This document shows positions 16,344 through 23,825 of a stretch of 64,000 nt of DNA, one piece after another. The stretch's first letter is position 1; each line of letters starts with the position of its first letter. This stretch comes from CAVPTL01 sp963727235 (GTDB lineage Bacteria; Actinomycetota; Thermoleophilia; Gaiellales; JAICJC01). The notes below the pieces were generated by a model, which was not told where the DNA came from, did no database searches, and was given only the letters and a program-made list of their open reading frames with translations. Both the position numbers and the translations under genes were made by a program. The stretch is from contig CAVSFZ010000014.1 of assembly GCA_963727235.1 (NCBI GenBank), positions 1-64,000 on the forward strand, read 5' to 3'.

Positions 16344-16736
16344 ATGCAAATGGTTCGCAGTGGTTTTGAGCTCCGAGCGGCGGCGGACGCCGAAAGCGTT
16401 CCGCTGGTGAGACACGCCCTACGGGTCTATCTGGAGCGTTTCGACCTCAGTGACGACCGGATTGCGGAGGTGACGCTTGCCGTCACCGAAGCGTGCAGCA
16501 ATGTGGTCGTTCATGCCTACCGCGATGACCCCGGCGAGCTCGAGGTGATCGTCGAGGACGACCCGGTGGAAGGCGTGATCGTGCACGTCCGCGATCACGG
16601 CGGCGGCATGCACCCGCGCGCCGACAGCCCCGGCCTGGGTGTGGGACTGCCGGTGATCTACGCGATCGCCGATTCGGTTCAGGTCAGCTCCAACAGCCAC
16701 GGCAACGGGACCGACCTGCGCATGCACTTCCGATAG
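16344..16736 (+). CDS. Anti-sigma regulatory factor, RsbW/SpoIIAB-type ATPase/kinase
   Basis: A 130-residue HATPase_c protein with all nucleotide-binding boxes: N-box VTEACSNVVVHAY, G1 VRDHGGGM, G2 GLGVGLPVIYAIAD, and the closing GNGTDLRMHF strand. Proteins of this type sequester a SigB/SigF-family sigma and phosphorylate the STAS antagonist on Ser. ATG at 16344 or 16350. The STAS gene follows 24 bp downstream and the divergent sigma operon lies 67 bp upstream, which makes a complete partner-switching set. Confidence 0.88.
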   Translation: MQMVRSGFELRAAADAESVPLVRHALRVYLERFDLSDDRIAEVTLAVTEACSNVVVHAYRDDPGELEVIVEDDPVEGVIVHVRDHGGGMHPRADSPGLGVGLPVIYAIADSVQVSSNSHGNGTDLRMHFR

Positions 16737-16760
16737 GAATGTGAGGGATTCGGTACGCTC

Positions 16761-17141
16761 ATGCGCACAGTGAACTCGAGCATTGATCTTGAGCAGACGC
16801 CTTCGGGAGTCGCCGTGGTGGTCGTCAAAGGCGAGCACGACCTCGCCACCGCTGACGTCCTGCGCGACACCATCTCGGACGCGATCAAGTCGGCCCCCGG
16901 CGTGGTGGTCGATCTCGACCGCGCCCAGTTCATCGACTCCGCGGTGCTGCGCGTGCTGATCCTTGGCCAACAGCAGGCGCAAGATGCCGGCACGGGATTT
17001 GCGATCGCGATCACCGATTCGACCGGCCACGCCGTCCGCACACTGCTGGAGCTGACCGGGCTGGACCGCAAGCTCACGGTTGCCCCCGGGCGGGCAGAGG
17101 CGCTGGCCGCGGTGGCCGAGGCTGACGGCCTGGTTTCGTAA
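16761..17141 (+). CDS. STAS-domain anti-sigma factor antagonist (RsbV/SpoIIAA-like)
   Basis: A 126-residue single STAS domain. The strand GVAVVVVKGEHDLATAD is typical, and the phosphorylatable Ser is in FIDSAVLRVLI. The usual Gly two residues later is Val in SAVL. The protein should release the sigma factor by binding the upstream RsbW-like kinase when dephosphorylated. GAGGG upstream may serve as a ribosome site. No phosphatase gene (RsbU type) is seen in the window. Confidence 0.88.
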   Translation: MRTVNSSIDLEQTPSGVAVVVVKGEHDLATADVLRDTISDAIKSAPGVVVDLDRAQFIDSAVLRVLILGQQQAQDAGTGFAIAITDSTGHAVRTLLELTGLDRKLTVAPGRAEALAAVAEADGLVS

Positions 17142-17155
17142 CTGACCGATTCGAT

Positions 17156-17181
17156 GTTTTTGAGAGCGCCGAGCGGGGAAT
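17156..17181 (+). promoter_or_regulatory. SigB/SigF-type promoter of the FPASDPP small protein
   Basis: GTTTTT (17156-17161), 14-nt spacer, GGGAAT (17176-17181): one base from the GGGTAT consensus, with optimal spacing. It lies about 70 bp before the ATG at 17251, and no other gene lies between. Confidence 0.55.
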
Positions 17182-17250
17182 GATCTGCTGGTACGCGGCG
17201 GATCGGCTCGTTCCGGCATTCGGGCTGATCCGTCGCGTTACTCTTCGTAC

Positions 17251-17412
17251 ATGGAACGCGATAACCACGCTTCCAAGTCAGCAGCCCGCGAGTCCGGTGA
17301 CGCGGATGCCCCCGAGCCGAGCGACGAGGGTCTGGACGAGCTCGACCTGACAGATGCCGCCTCGTTCCCGGCGTCGGATCCGCCCGCTTGGGCGTCCCGC
17401 GGCGATTCCTGA
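17251..17412 (+). CDS. Small acidic FPASDPP-motif protein, 53 aa
   Basis: A very short, highly acidic, probably disordered protein: MERDNHASKSAARESG, then a run of Asp/Glu, then ASFPASDPPAWAS close to the end (motif about residues 38-47). Small proteins with a C-terminal SFPASDPP(A/S)W motif are widespread in bacteria and often sit near stress genes; their function is not known. The frame is supported by the motif and by a SigB-type promoter upstream. The longer antisense frame over the same bases is a shadow. It lies between the STAS gene and the second SigB-type sigma gene. Confidence 0.75.
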   Translation: MERDNHASKSAARESGDADAPEPSDEGLDELDLTDAASFPASDPPAWASRGDS

Positions 17413-17580
17413 CCTGACACGTTCTCAAGATCGTGATGTGCGATCCGATCACCGGGTCAAGCGCTCCGGTTGACACAACGGAGCCCGATCCACCGCGGGT
17501 GGCGATCGGCATCATCGCCGTCTGCGCGCCCGGGCTGTGACCGTACCGGGGTTTTTTCCCGTGTTGCCGCGGCCCGATGG

Positions 17581-17620
17581 GGTGGCGGTCTCGAGATCCG
17601 GGAGACTCGAGACCGCGACC
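17581..17620. terminator. Strong imperfect inverted repeat, probable terminator
   Basis: Fifteen-base arms (17581-17595 GGTGGCGGTCTCGAG and its complement at 17606-17620) with one mismatch and a 10-nt loop. It lies downstream of the sigma B gene on the minus strand and of the small protein on the plus strand. There is no T-tract next to it. A palindromic repeat follows 10 bp away. Confidence 0.5.
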
Positions 17621-17630
17621 CCCGGCATTC

Positions 17631-17663
17631 GTGAATAATTGGTGCCTGGCACCAATTATTCAC
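17631..17663. repeat. Palindromic repeat, AATT class (33 bp)
   Basis: Perfect 16-bp arms GTGAATAATTGGTGCC around a central T. It sits 19 bp beyond the stop of the sigma B gene (minus strand, stop at 17683). Confidence 0.9.
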
Positions 17664-17682
17664 CGGCCGACCCTTCGGGCGC

Positions 17683-18435
17683 TCAGGCGGCGACGGGGTC
17701 GAGCTCCTCGCGCAGCGAGTCGAGCGCGGCGTGCAGCAGCCGGGAGACGTGCATCTGGCTGATGCCCAGACGATCGGCGATCTCGGACTGGGTGAGGTCG
17801 TCGAAGTAGCGCAGCGCAACGATCCGGCGCTCACGCTGGGGCAGCGTCTGCATGAGACTCACCAGGGTGGCGCGATCGGCCACGGACTCGAGCGACGGAT
17901 CGTCGGTGGCCAGCCATTGTGCCCGGCTGCCGGTGACGGTGCCGTCGTCGCTCGCGCCGATGTCCAGCGAATCAGCGGTGTAGGCGCGCTGAGCCATCAC
18001 AGCCTCTTCGACCTGGTCCGGAGTCACCTCCAGCGCTTCGGCCAGCTCGTCTGTGCTGGGAGTGCGGCCGAGCTTGTGCGACATCCGCTCTCTCATGGCC
18101 GACGTGCGTCTGCTCAGTTCCTGCAACGACCGCGGCACCCGCACCGCCCACCCGCGATCGCGGAACTGATGCATGATCTCGCCCTCAATGGTTCGGGCCG
18201 CAAACGCGCTCAGCGGCACCCCCCGCTCCGGCCGATAGCGATTGACCGACTGCACCAGGCCCAAGTTGCCGGCCTGCACGATGTCGTCCAGCGCCAACCC
18301 GCGCCCCGCGTAGCGGCGCGCAATCGAGCGCACCAGCGGCGTGTGACGCATGATCAGCTGCTCTCGCATCCGTTCGTCACCCTCGCGGATGCCGTGGACG
18401 AGTTCCATGTCTGTTAGAGGAGTTGTGATCGACAT
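17683..18435 (-). CDS. SigB/SigF/SigG-type alternative sigma factor (copy B)
   Basis: A 250-residue group 3 sigma factor. Region 2 runs from MRHTPLVRSIARRYAGRGLA through LDDIVQAGNLGLVQSVNRY, with FAARTIEGEIMHQFRDRGWA. Region 3 has LGRTPSTDELAEALEV. Region 4 has LPQRERRIVALRYF and TQSEIADRLGISQMHVSRLL. The ATG at 18435 is fixed by a perfect AGGAGG 8-13 bases upstream; an upstream in-frame extension is not needed. The 3' end is followed by a palindromic repeat and an inverted repeat. It is the likely main target of the RsbW-like protein, although copy A is closer. Confidence 0.92.
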   Translation of the reverse strand: MSITTPLTDMELVHGIREGDERMREQLIMRHTPLVRSIARRYAGRGLALDDIVQAGNLGLVQSVNRYRPERGVPLSAFAARTIEGEIMHQFRDRGWAVRVPRSLQELSRRTSAMRERMSHKLGRTPSTDELAEALEVTPDQVEEAVMAQRAYTADSLDIGASDDGTVTGSRAQWLATDDPSLESVADRATLVSLMQTLPQRERRIVALRYFDDLTQSEIADRLGISQMHVSRLLHAALDSLREELDPVAA

Positions 18436-18521
18436 GTGCCGTTCCCTCCTGTGCTTGGAATGCTCTAGACCCTCAACACGGAGGTGTGCGATACAGAACG
18501 GTCTCAAACATTTAAACCACT

Positions 18522-18554
18522 GAGGGCTCCCCTCCCGGTGGGAGAGAAGCCCTC
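18522..18554 (-). terminator. Hairpin between the RpoD-like gene and sigma B
   Basis: Outer stem GAGGGCT/AGCCCTC (18522-18528 with 18548-18554) and inner stem CTCCC/GGGAG around GGT, with a small internal bulge. It lies 25 bp past the stop of the RpoD-like gene and is followed on the minus strand by a T-rich stretch (GGTTTAAATGTTT). Probable intrinsic terminator of that gene. Confidence 0.6.
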
Positions 18555-18578
18555 GGAGTTCGCGTGCGAAGCCGGCGG

Positions 18579-19616
18579 TTAGGCGGCGTCGCGGATGCCG
18601 TCGATGTCGGGCATCGCGGACAGCTGGGTCAGCGCCTCGGCCTCGAGCTGCCGCACCCGCTCGCGGGTGAGACCGACTTCGCGGCCGACCGCCTCGAGCA
18701 TCATCGGCTCCGACCCGGCCAGGCCGTATCGCAGCTCGACGATCTTGCGCTTGCGCGGGGACAGCTGATCCAGCGCCCGCCCCAGCGCCTCGGTGCGCAG
18801 CGTGGTCGCCACGGCATCGGTGACATCCTCGCTGGTGGTGTCGGCGATCATGTCGCCCAGCTCGGTATCGCCGTCCGCCGAAGCAGGTCGATGCAGCGAC
18901 GTCGCCTGCGATCGGAAGCTGTCGGCGTCACGCACCTCCTCCGCCGTCATCTTGGCGTGCTTGGCCACCTCGTCGTCGGTCGCCTCGCGACCCAGGCGGG
19001 CTTCCAGCTCTCGACGAGACCGGTCGATCTTGCGCATGCGGTCGTGCACGTGCACGGGCACGCGGATCGTGCGGCTGTGATTTGCAACAGCCCGCTGCAC
19101 CGCCTGCCTGATCCACCAGGTCGCGTAGGTCGAAAACTTGAGATCACGCCGCCAGTCGAACTTCTCGACCGCCCGCACCAGGCCCAGCGTGCCCTCCTGG
19201 ATCAGATCCAGGAACGCGACACCATGACCACGGTACTTCTTGGCGATCGACACCACCAACCTGAGGTTGGCCTCGACCATCCGTCGCTTTGCCAGCTCGT
19301 CGCCTTCCTCCACCAGGCGCGCCAAGCGCTGCTCCTCATCCTTGGTGAGCAACGGCGTGCGGCCGATCTGGGCGAGGTACAGGTCGAGGCTATCGACCGT
19401 GGCACCGGCGATGTACGCCGGCATCTCGACCGGAGCGTCAACCTCGCGGACGCTCACGACCTCCACCCCGAGCTCTTCCAACTCGGTGCGCAGCCGTGCC
19501 TCGTCCTCGGGCGTGAGATCCAACTCCGCCACGAGATCGGTAAGTTCGGAGGCGTCCAGCTCGCCCTCAGACTGGGCTCGCTCAACGACTTCTCGGATTG
19601 GTTCTTGCATCAACAT
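18579..19616 (-). CDS. RpoD/SigA-like sigma factor (group 1 or 2)
   Basis: About 345 residues with regions 1.2 to 4.2. Region 1.2 has DSLDLYLAQIGRTPLLT; region 2 has NLRLVVSIAKKYRGHG, DLIQEGTLGLVRAVEKFD and FSTYATWWIRQAVQRA. Region 4 has ELRYGLAG and EAVGREVGLTRERVRQLEAE. It lacks the long region 1.1 of typical SigA, and its region 4 tail is divergent, so I favour a group 2 paralog. The ATG at 19616 (or 19610) is preferred over a frame extension starting at 19742. It is preceded by about 120 nt of leader and a sigma70-like promoter. Confidence 0.88.
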   Translation of the reverse strand: MLMQEPIREVVERAQSEGELDASELTDLVAELDLTPEDEARLRTELEELGVEVVSVREVDAPVEMPAYIAGATVDSLDLYLAQIGRTPLLTKDEEQRLARLVEEGDELAKRRMVEANLRLVVSIAKKYRGHGVAFLDLIQEGTLGLVRAVEKFDWRRDLKFSTYATWWIRQAVQRAVANHSRTIRVPVHVHDRMRKIDRSRRELEARLGREATDDEVAKHAKMTAEEVRDADSFRSQATSLHRPASADGDTELGDMIADTTSEDVTDAVATTLRTEALGRALDQLSPRKRKIVELRYGLAGSEPMMLEAVGREVGLTRERVRQLEAEALTQLSAMPDIDGIRDAA

Positions 19617-19743
19617 TCTCTCTTCGCCTCTCTGCTCGCGCGGCGCGACTCTCGGCTTCAGCACCGCGTCGTGGCCTCTTTGTCCCATGGGCGCCGAACC
19701 GAATGATTGCCCCGGATTCGACCCCAGACCCCTACCAAACACT

Positions 19744-19771
19744 CTTATAAACGCTTCTCATACGGTGTCTA
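19744..19771 (-). promoter_or_regulatory. Sigma70-type promoter of the RpoD-like gene
   Basis: On the minus strand TAGACA (19766-19771), a 16-nt spacer and TATAAG (19744-19749), each one or two bases from TTGACA and TATAAT. It would start a leader of about 120 nt before the ATG at 19616. A weaker SigB-like pair (GTTTAT, 15 nt, GGGTCT at 19726-19752) overlaps it. Confidence 0.5.
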
Positions 19772-19794
19772 TTCCCGTCAGCGGCCAGATCTAT

Positions 19795-21015
19795 TCAGGT
19801 TGGCCGGCTGACTCGGCCATCGCTCGAGATCGTCGCCGCCCGACCGCCGAAATCATCCTTGGAAAGCGCGGCAATCTGCTCCACCGCCGGCCCGCCGAGC
19901 ACCGGTTGGCCCTCGTCGACGAGCGTGACCGGCGTGATCCGCGCCGACACGAAATCTCCCGCGCCGGTTAACTTCACCCGGAGAATACAGCTTACGCCCA
20001 ACTCCCCGCTGGTCTCATAGTTCGAGTAGCCGGCGAAATTGCCGAGGCTGTAGGCGATCAGACGGTGGTGGTAGAACTGCATTCCCCGCACCACGTGCGG
20101 CCCGCTGGCGATCACCAGGTCGGCGCCGGCGTCGATCGCGGCGTGGGCAAATGCCTCGGGATTGCCGCGATCCTCGCCGAAATAGATCTCCTCCTGGCCG
20201 GTCACGTGCTGGTATTCCGTGCCCTCGGCGCCGGCATGCAAGTAGACGACCACCACATCCGCCTGCCCGGCGGCCTTTCGCACCAGCTTCTCGGCAGCCG
20301 GGATGTCGGTCAGGCTGGCCGTGTCGGAGTACGGCGCAAAGCCGACGAAGGCCACCCGGATGCCGTGAGCACGAACGACGGTGACCTGGCCGGGAAGCCC
20401 GGTCTGAGGGATGCCGTGTCGGCGCAGCGCCTGCACCGTCTGGTCTTGGCCGACTGCGCCAAAGTCATACGAATGGTTGTTGGCCAGGTTCATGATTGTG
20501 AACCCGGAGTCCTTCAGAGCCCCCGCGAACGCCGGTGGCGCCCGGAACTGGTAGCAGTTGGAGGAGCTCGAGCCGCACTTGCCGGCGGTGGCATCAGTCA
20601 GCGTGCCCTCGAGGTTTGCGAACACGATCTGTGCGCCCTCGGTCAACGGTGTGTGCACCGCCGAGAAGTAGGTGGAGGGGCTGGCGGGCAGGTCGGGCGT
20701 GTTGCCGAGCATGGTGTCCCCCACCGCGGTCATCGTGAAGGCGCCCGGCGGCGGTGTGTGGGTGCTGGTCTCGTGAGTGGTCGAACCGGCGCTGGAGCCA
20801 CCTGACGATACGGACGGTGGATCCGAACCGGCGGGAGTGTGGGTGGTCGCCCCCGAGCCGGATGTCGGGGCCGCCGAGGAGCCGCCCGATCCACGTCCGA
20901 CCACCACGTAGCCCACGACCGCCAGCGCGGCCACCAACAGCACCAGCGCGACCCTGCGGCGGCGCTGGATCTGACGTCGACGCTCAGCCCTCTTGGCGCG
21001 CCTTGCTGCGTTCAT
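19795..21015 (-). CDS. CapA-family (poly-gamma-glutamate synthesis type) metallophosphatase-fold protein
   Basis: A 406-residue membrane-anchored protein. A very basic N terminus (RRAKRAERRRQIQRRRRV) precedes one membrane segment and a long Ser/Thr/Gly-rich linker. The CapA domain follows, with motifs TAVGDTMLG, IVFANLEGTLTD, NLANNHSYDFG, VVVYLHAGAEG and VIASGPHVVRG. The domain should lie outside the cell. CapA/PgsA proteins take part in poly-gamma-glutamate or capsule handling, but no pgsB or pgsC is nearby, so the role may differ. The ATG at 21015 is chosen. Divergent from copper amine oxidase 2, 66 bp apart. Confidence 0.85.
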   Translation of the reverse strand: MNAARRAKRAERRRQIQRRRRVALVLLVAALAVVGYVVVGRGSGGSSAAPTSGSGATTHTPAGSDPPSVSSGGSSAGSTTHETSTHTPPPGAFTMTAVGDTMLGNTPDLPASPSTYFSAVHTPLTEGAQIVFANLEGTLTDATAGKCGSSSSNCYQFRAPPAFAGALKDSGFTIMNLANNHSYDFGAVGQDQTVQALRRHGIPQTGLPGQVTVVRAHGIRVAFVGFAPYSDTASLTDIPAAEKLVRKAAGQADVVVVYLHAGAEGTEYQHVTGQEEIYFGEDRGNPEAFAHAAIDAGADLVIASGPHVVRGMQFYHHRLIAYSLGNFAGYSNYETSGELGVSCILRVKLTGAGDFVSARITPVTLVDEGQPVLGGPAVEQIAALSKDDFGGRAATISSDGRVSRPT

Positions 21016-21081
21016 AGGATCTTCAGACAAGACCGCACTGTATTGGAGATCCACCGGCCGCGGTACGATGTCGCGCACACC

Positions 21082-23004
21082 ATGGCCGCCCCGGCAGACA
21101 CCCACGAACGCGTCTCCCACCCGCTCGATCCGCTGACCACGGCGGAGCTGGCAACGGCGGTGGCGGCGATGAGGTCACACCCCGAAGTGGGCGAGCGCGT
21201 GCGATTCGTAACGATCGCGCTGGACGAGCCACCCAAGGACGAGATCGCCGAGTATCAGCCCGGTACCGCCATCCACCGCCACGCCACCGCGGTGCTGCTC
21301 GACCCCGCCGCCCAGACCACGCTGGAGGCGCGGGTAGACCTGACCGCCGAGCAGGTCACCGAGATCGCGGTGATCCCGGGGGTGCAGGCGGCCATCACGC
21401 TCGAGGAGTACATGGAGTGCGAGCGAACGGTGCGGGCCGATCCGGGATTCCGGGAAGCGCTGGCCGCCCGCGGCATCACCGACCCCGCGCTGGTCACGGT
21501 GGAGGCGTGGGGCATCGGCGGGTTCGGCGACCCGGCCGACGGCGACCGGAGACTGGTGTGGACGCCCACCTGGCTGCGCGACCACCCCGAGGACAACCCC
21601 TATGCGCACCCGATCGAGGGTCTGTATGCGATCGTCGATCTGAACACGATGGAGCTGGTGCGGATCGAGGATCACGGCGCCACCACGATGCCGCAGGAAA
21701 GCGCCGACTACCGGCCCGAGGCGGTCGGTGAGCCGCGTGCCGACCTGCGCCCGCTCGAGATCGAGCAGCCCCAGGGGCCGAGCTTCACCGTCGATGGGTG
21801 GGAGGTGTCGTGGCAGCGCTGGCGACTGCGAGTCGGGTTCACTCCGCGCGAGGGACTGGTGCTGCACACCATCGGCTTCGAGGACGGCGACACGGTTCGC
21901 CCGATCCTCCACCGGGCGTCATTCTCCGAGCTCGTGATCCCGTATGGCGATGCCACCCCCGGCGGGTACCGGAAGAATGCGTTCGACCTGGGCGAATACG
22001 GAGCGGGGCCGCTCACAAACGCGCTGGAGCTGGGATGTGACTGCGTCGGGCACATCCATTACTTCGACGTGCCGCTGTGCGACTCGACCGGCGAGGTGCG
22101 GACGCTGCCCAACGCCATCTGCATGCACGAGGAGGACGTCGGAATACTGTGGAAGCACACCGATCCCACCACCGGCCGGGTGGACATGCGGCGCTCGCGG
22201 CGGCTGGTGATCTCGTCGCTGATCACGGTCGGCAACTACGAGTACGGCTTCTACTGGCACCTCTACCAGGACGGCACCATCGAGGTCGAGGTGAAGCTCA
22301 CCGGCATCCTCCTGACCTCGGCGGTGGAACCCGGCGTCCAGCCCGACTACGGCCGGCTGGTCTCGCCCGGGGTGGTCGCCTCCCACCACCAGCACTTCTT
22401 CAACGTGCGCCTGGACATGTGCGTCGACGGCCCTCGCAACACCGTGGTCGAGGTGCACACCGAGCCGGCGCCCGACGAGATCAATCCCCACGGAAACGCG
22501 TTCGTAGCGCGATCGACCCCGCTGACCACAGAGTCCCAGGCCCAGCAGCTGGTCGATCCGTTCTCCGCCCGCAGCTGGAAGATCACCAACCCCGGCTCGA
22601 CCAACGCGATGGGAGAGCCGGTGGCCTACCGGCTCGTGCCCGGCGAGAACACGGTGCCGTTTGCCCGCGATGACTCCTCGCTGATGCGGCGCGCGGGATT
22701 TCTCAAGAGCCACCTGTGGGTGACTCCGTTCCGAGCCGACGAGCGGTATCCGGCCGGCGAGTACCCCAACCAGTCCTCGGAAAGCGACGGCCTGCCCCAG
22801 TGGACGCGCGCCGATCGCTCGGTCGAGAACGAGGACGTGGTCGTCTGGTACACGTTCTGCAGCCACCACGTGGCCCGGCTCGAGGACTGGCCGATCATGC
22901 CGGTGGCCAAGATCGGGTTCATGCTGAGACCCGACGGATTCTTCGACCGCAACCCCACGTTGGACGCGCCGCTGCCACCGGCGCGCGCGTGCGAGCACCA
23001 CTAG
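21082..23004 (+). CDS. Copper amine oxidase, paralog 2
   Basis: A 640-residue enzyme with the same fold and order of motifs as paralog 1 at 10.9 kb. The topaquinone Tyr is in VGNYEYGFYW, copper ligands in SHHQHFFNVRLD, the third His region in SHHVARLEDWPIMP, and the base Asp in IHYFDVPLCDS. Differences from paralog 1 are spread along the sequence, so this is an old duplication rather than a recent one. No signal peptide. The ATG at 21082 starts in frame right after the capA divergent region. Like paralog 1 it should make H2O2, an aldehyde and ammonia from a primary amine. Confidence 0.93.
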   Translation: MAAPADTHERVSHPLDPLTTAELATAVAAMRSHPEVGERVRFVTIALDEPPKDEIAEYQPGTAIHRHATAVLLDPAAQTTLEARVDLTAEQVTEIAVIPGVQAAITLEEYMECERTVRADPGFREALAARGITDPALVTVEAWGIGGFGDPADGDRRLVWTPTWLRDHPEDNPYAHPIEGLYAIVDLNTMELVRIEDHGATTMPQESADYRPEAVGEPRADLRPLEIEQPQGPSFTVDGWEVSWQRWRLRVGFTPREGLVLHTIGFEDGDTVRPILHRASFSELVIPYGDATPGGYRKNAFDLGEYGAGPLTNALELGCDCVGHIHYFDVPLCDSTGEVRTLPNAICMHEEDVGILWKHTDPTTGRVDMRRSRRLVISSLITVGNYEYGFYWHLYQDGTIEVEVKLTGILLTSAVEPGVQPDYGRLVSPGVVASHHQHFFNVRLDMCVDGPRNTVVEVHTEPAPDEINPHGNAFVARSTPLTTESQAQQLVDPFSARSWKITNPGSTNAMGEPVAYRLVPGENTVPFARDDSSLMRRAGFLKSHLWVTPFRADERYPAGEYPNQSSESDGLPQWTRADRSVENEDVVVWYTFCSHHVARLEDWPIMPVAKIGFMLRPDGFFDRNPTLDAPLPPARACEHH

Positions 23005-23033
23005 GGCGACGCGACCGCACGGTCGCGCCGCCC
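23004..23033. terminator. Convergent hairpin terminator
   Basis: GGGCG-a-CGCGACCG pairs with CGGTCGCG-c-CGCCC around a CA centre, directly after the TAG of copper amine oxidase 2 and 14 bp before the stop of the aquaporin gene. GC-rich and bidirectional, with no T-tract. Confidence 0.6.
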
Positions 23034-23046
23034 CAAGGGAAACCGG

Positions 23047-23724
23047 TTACGCCTCGTCGCGGAAGTAGGCGTGTACCAGACCGCCGAGCACGCCGCCGAC
23101 CAGCGGGCCGATGATGTAGATCCACAGGTCGCCGAAGTGCGTGGCCACGATGGCCGGGTCGATCGACCGGGCCGGGTTGAAGCTGCCACCGCTGATGGGA
23201 CCGCAGGTGGTCGCCGCGATGAAGATGAACAGGCCGATGGCAAACGGGGCGAAGACGCCTTTCCAGGGCGCCCGTTCATCGGTGGCCACGGTTGCGATCA
23301 CCAGCACGAACAGGAAGGTGAAGATCGTCTCGAGCACCAGCGCCTTGAAACCGGAGATGCCGACACCGGGAGCGTTGACGGTCGCGCGGATCACGAAATG
23401 GCTGAAGATGATCCGAATCGCGAGCGCCGCCACAAATCCGCCGGCGAGCTGAGCAGCCCAGTACGGCAGCACCTCTTCGCGGGGGAACCGGTTACCGGCT
23501 GCCAGGCCGGCCGACACGGCGGGATTGAAGTGGCCGCCCGAGATGTGGCCGAAGGCGAAGATCATCAGCCCCAGGCCGAACCCGAACCCCAGCGCGATCC
23601 CCACCGACTGAATTGCTTCGGGTCCCTGCGTTACCAGCGCGGCGATGCCGCAGAAGCCGGTGAAAAAGAACCCAAATGTCCCAATGGCCTCTGCCATGAG
23701 CCGTTTGGTGAGTTCGGGCTGCAT
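23047..23724 (-). CDS. MIP-family aquaporin (AqpZ-like)
   Basis: A 225-residue channel with six helices and both half-helix motifs: HFNPAVSAG and SFNPARSIDP, the Arg after the second NPA being the selectivity-filter Arg. HISGGH and GPISGGS precede the motifs as in AqpZ. The ATG at 23724 is preceded by GGAGG at good spacing. Water or small-solute channel in the plasma membrane. A single-gene unit between a convergent hairpin and a divergent promoter region. Confidence 0.92.
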   Translation of the reverse strand: MQPELTKRLMAEAIGTFGFFFTGFCGIAALVTQGPEAIQSVGIALGFGFGLGLMIFAFGHISGGHFNPAVSAGLAAGNRFPREEVLPYWAAQLAGGFVAALAIRIIFSHFVIRATVNAPGVGISGFKALVLETIFTFLFVLVIATVATDERAPWKGVFAPFAIGLFIFIAATTCGPISGGSFNPARSIDPAIVATHFGDLWIYIIGPLVGGVLGGLVHAYFRDEA

Positions 23725-23813
23725 ACAACCTCCGTTGGATGGCGAAAAAATGACAACCGGAACGCTACCGCACCGGCCTGTCTGACAAAAGCACCCACCC
23801 GGCGCCGAACCGG

Positions 23814-23819
23814 TACGAT
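23814..23819 (+). promoter_or_regulatory. TANNNT box of the subtilase gene
   Basis: TACGAT lies 6 nt before the ATG at 23826 with no Shine-Dalgarno sequence. Candidate -10 of a leaderless transcript. Confidence 0.4.
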
Positions 23820-23825
23820 CGGCCG

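Noticed and set aside
17540..17560. CGGGG-TTTTTT-CCCG stretch as an intrinsic terminator
   Set aside because: The T run is in the loop rather than after a stem, so it does not have terminator geometry.
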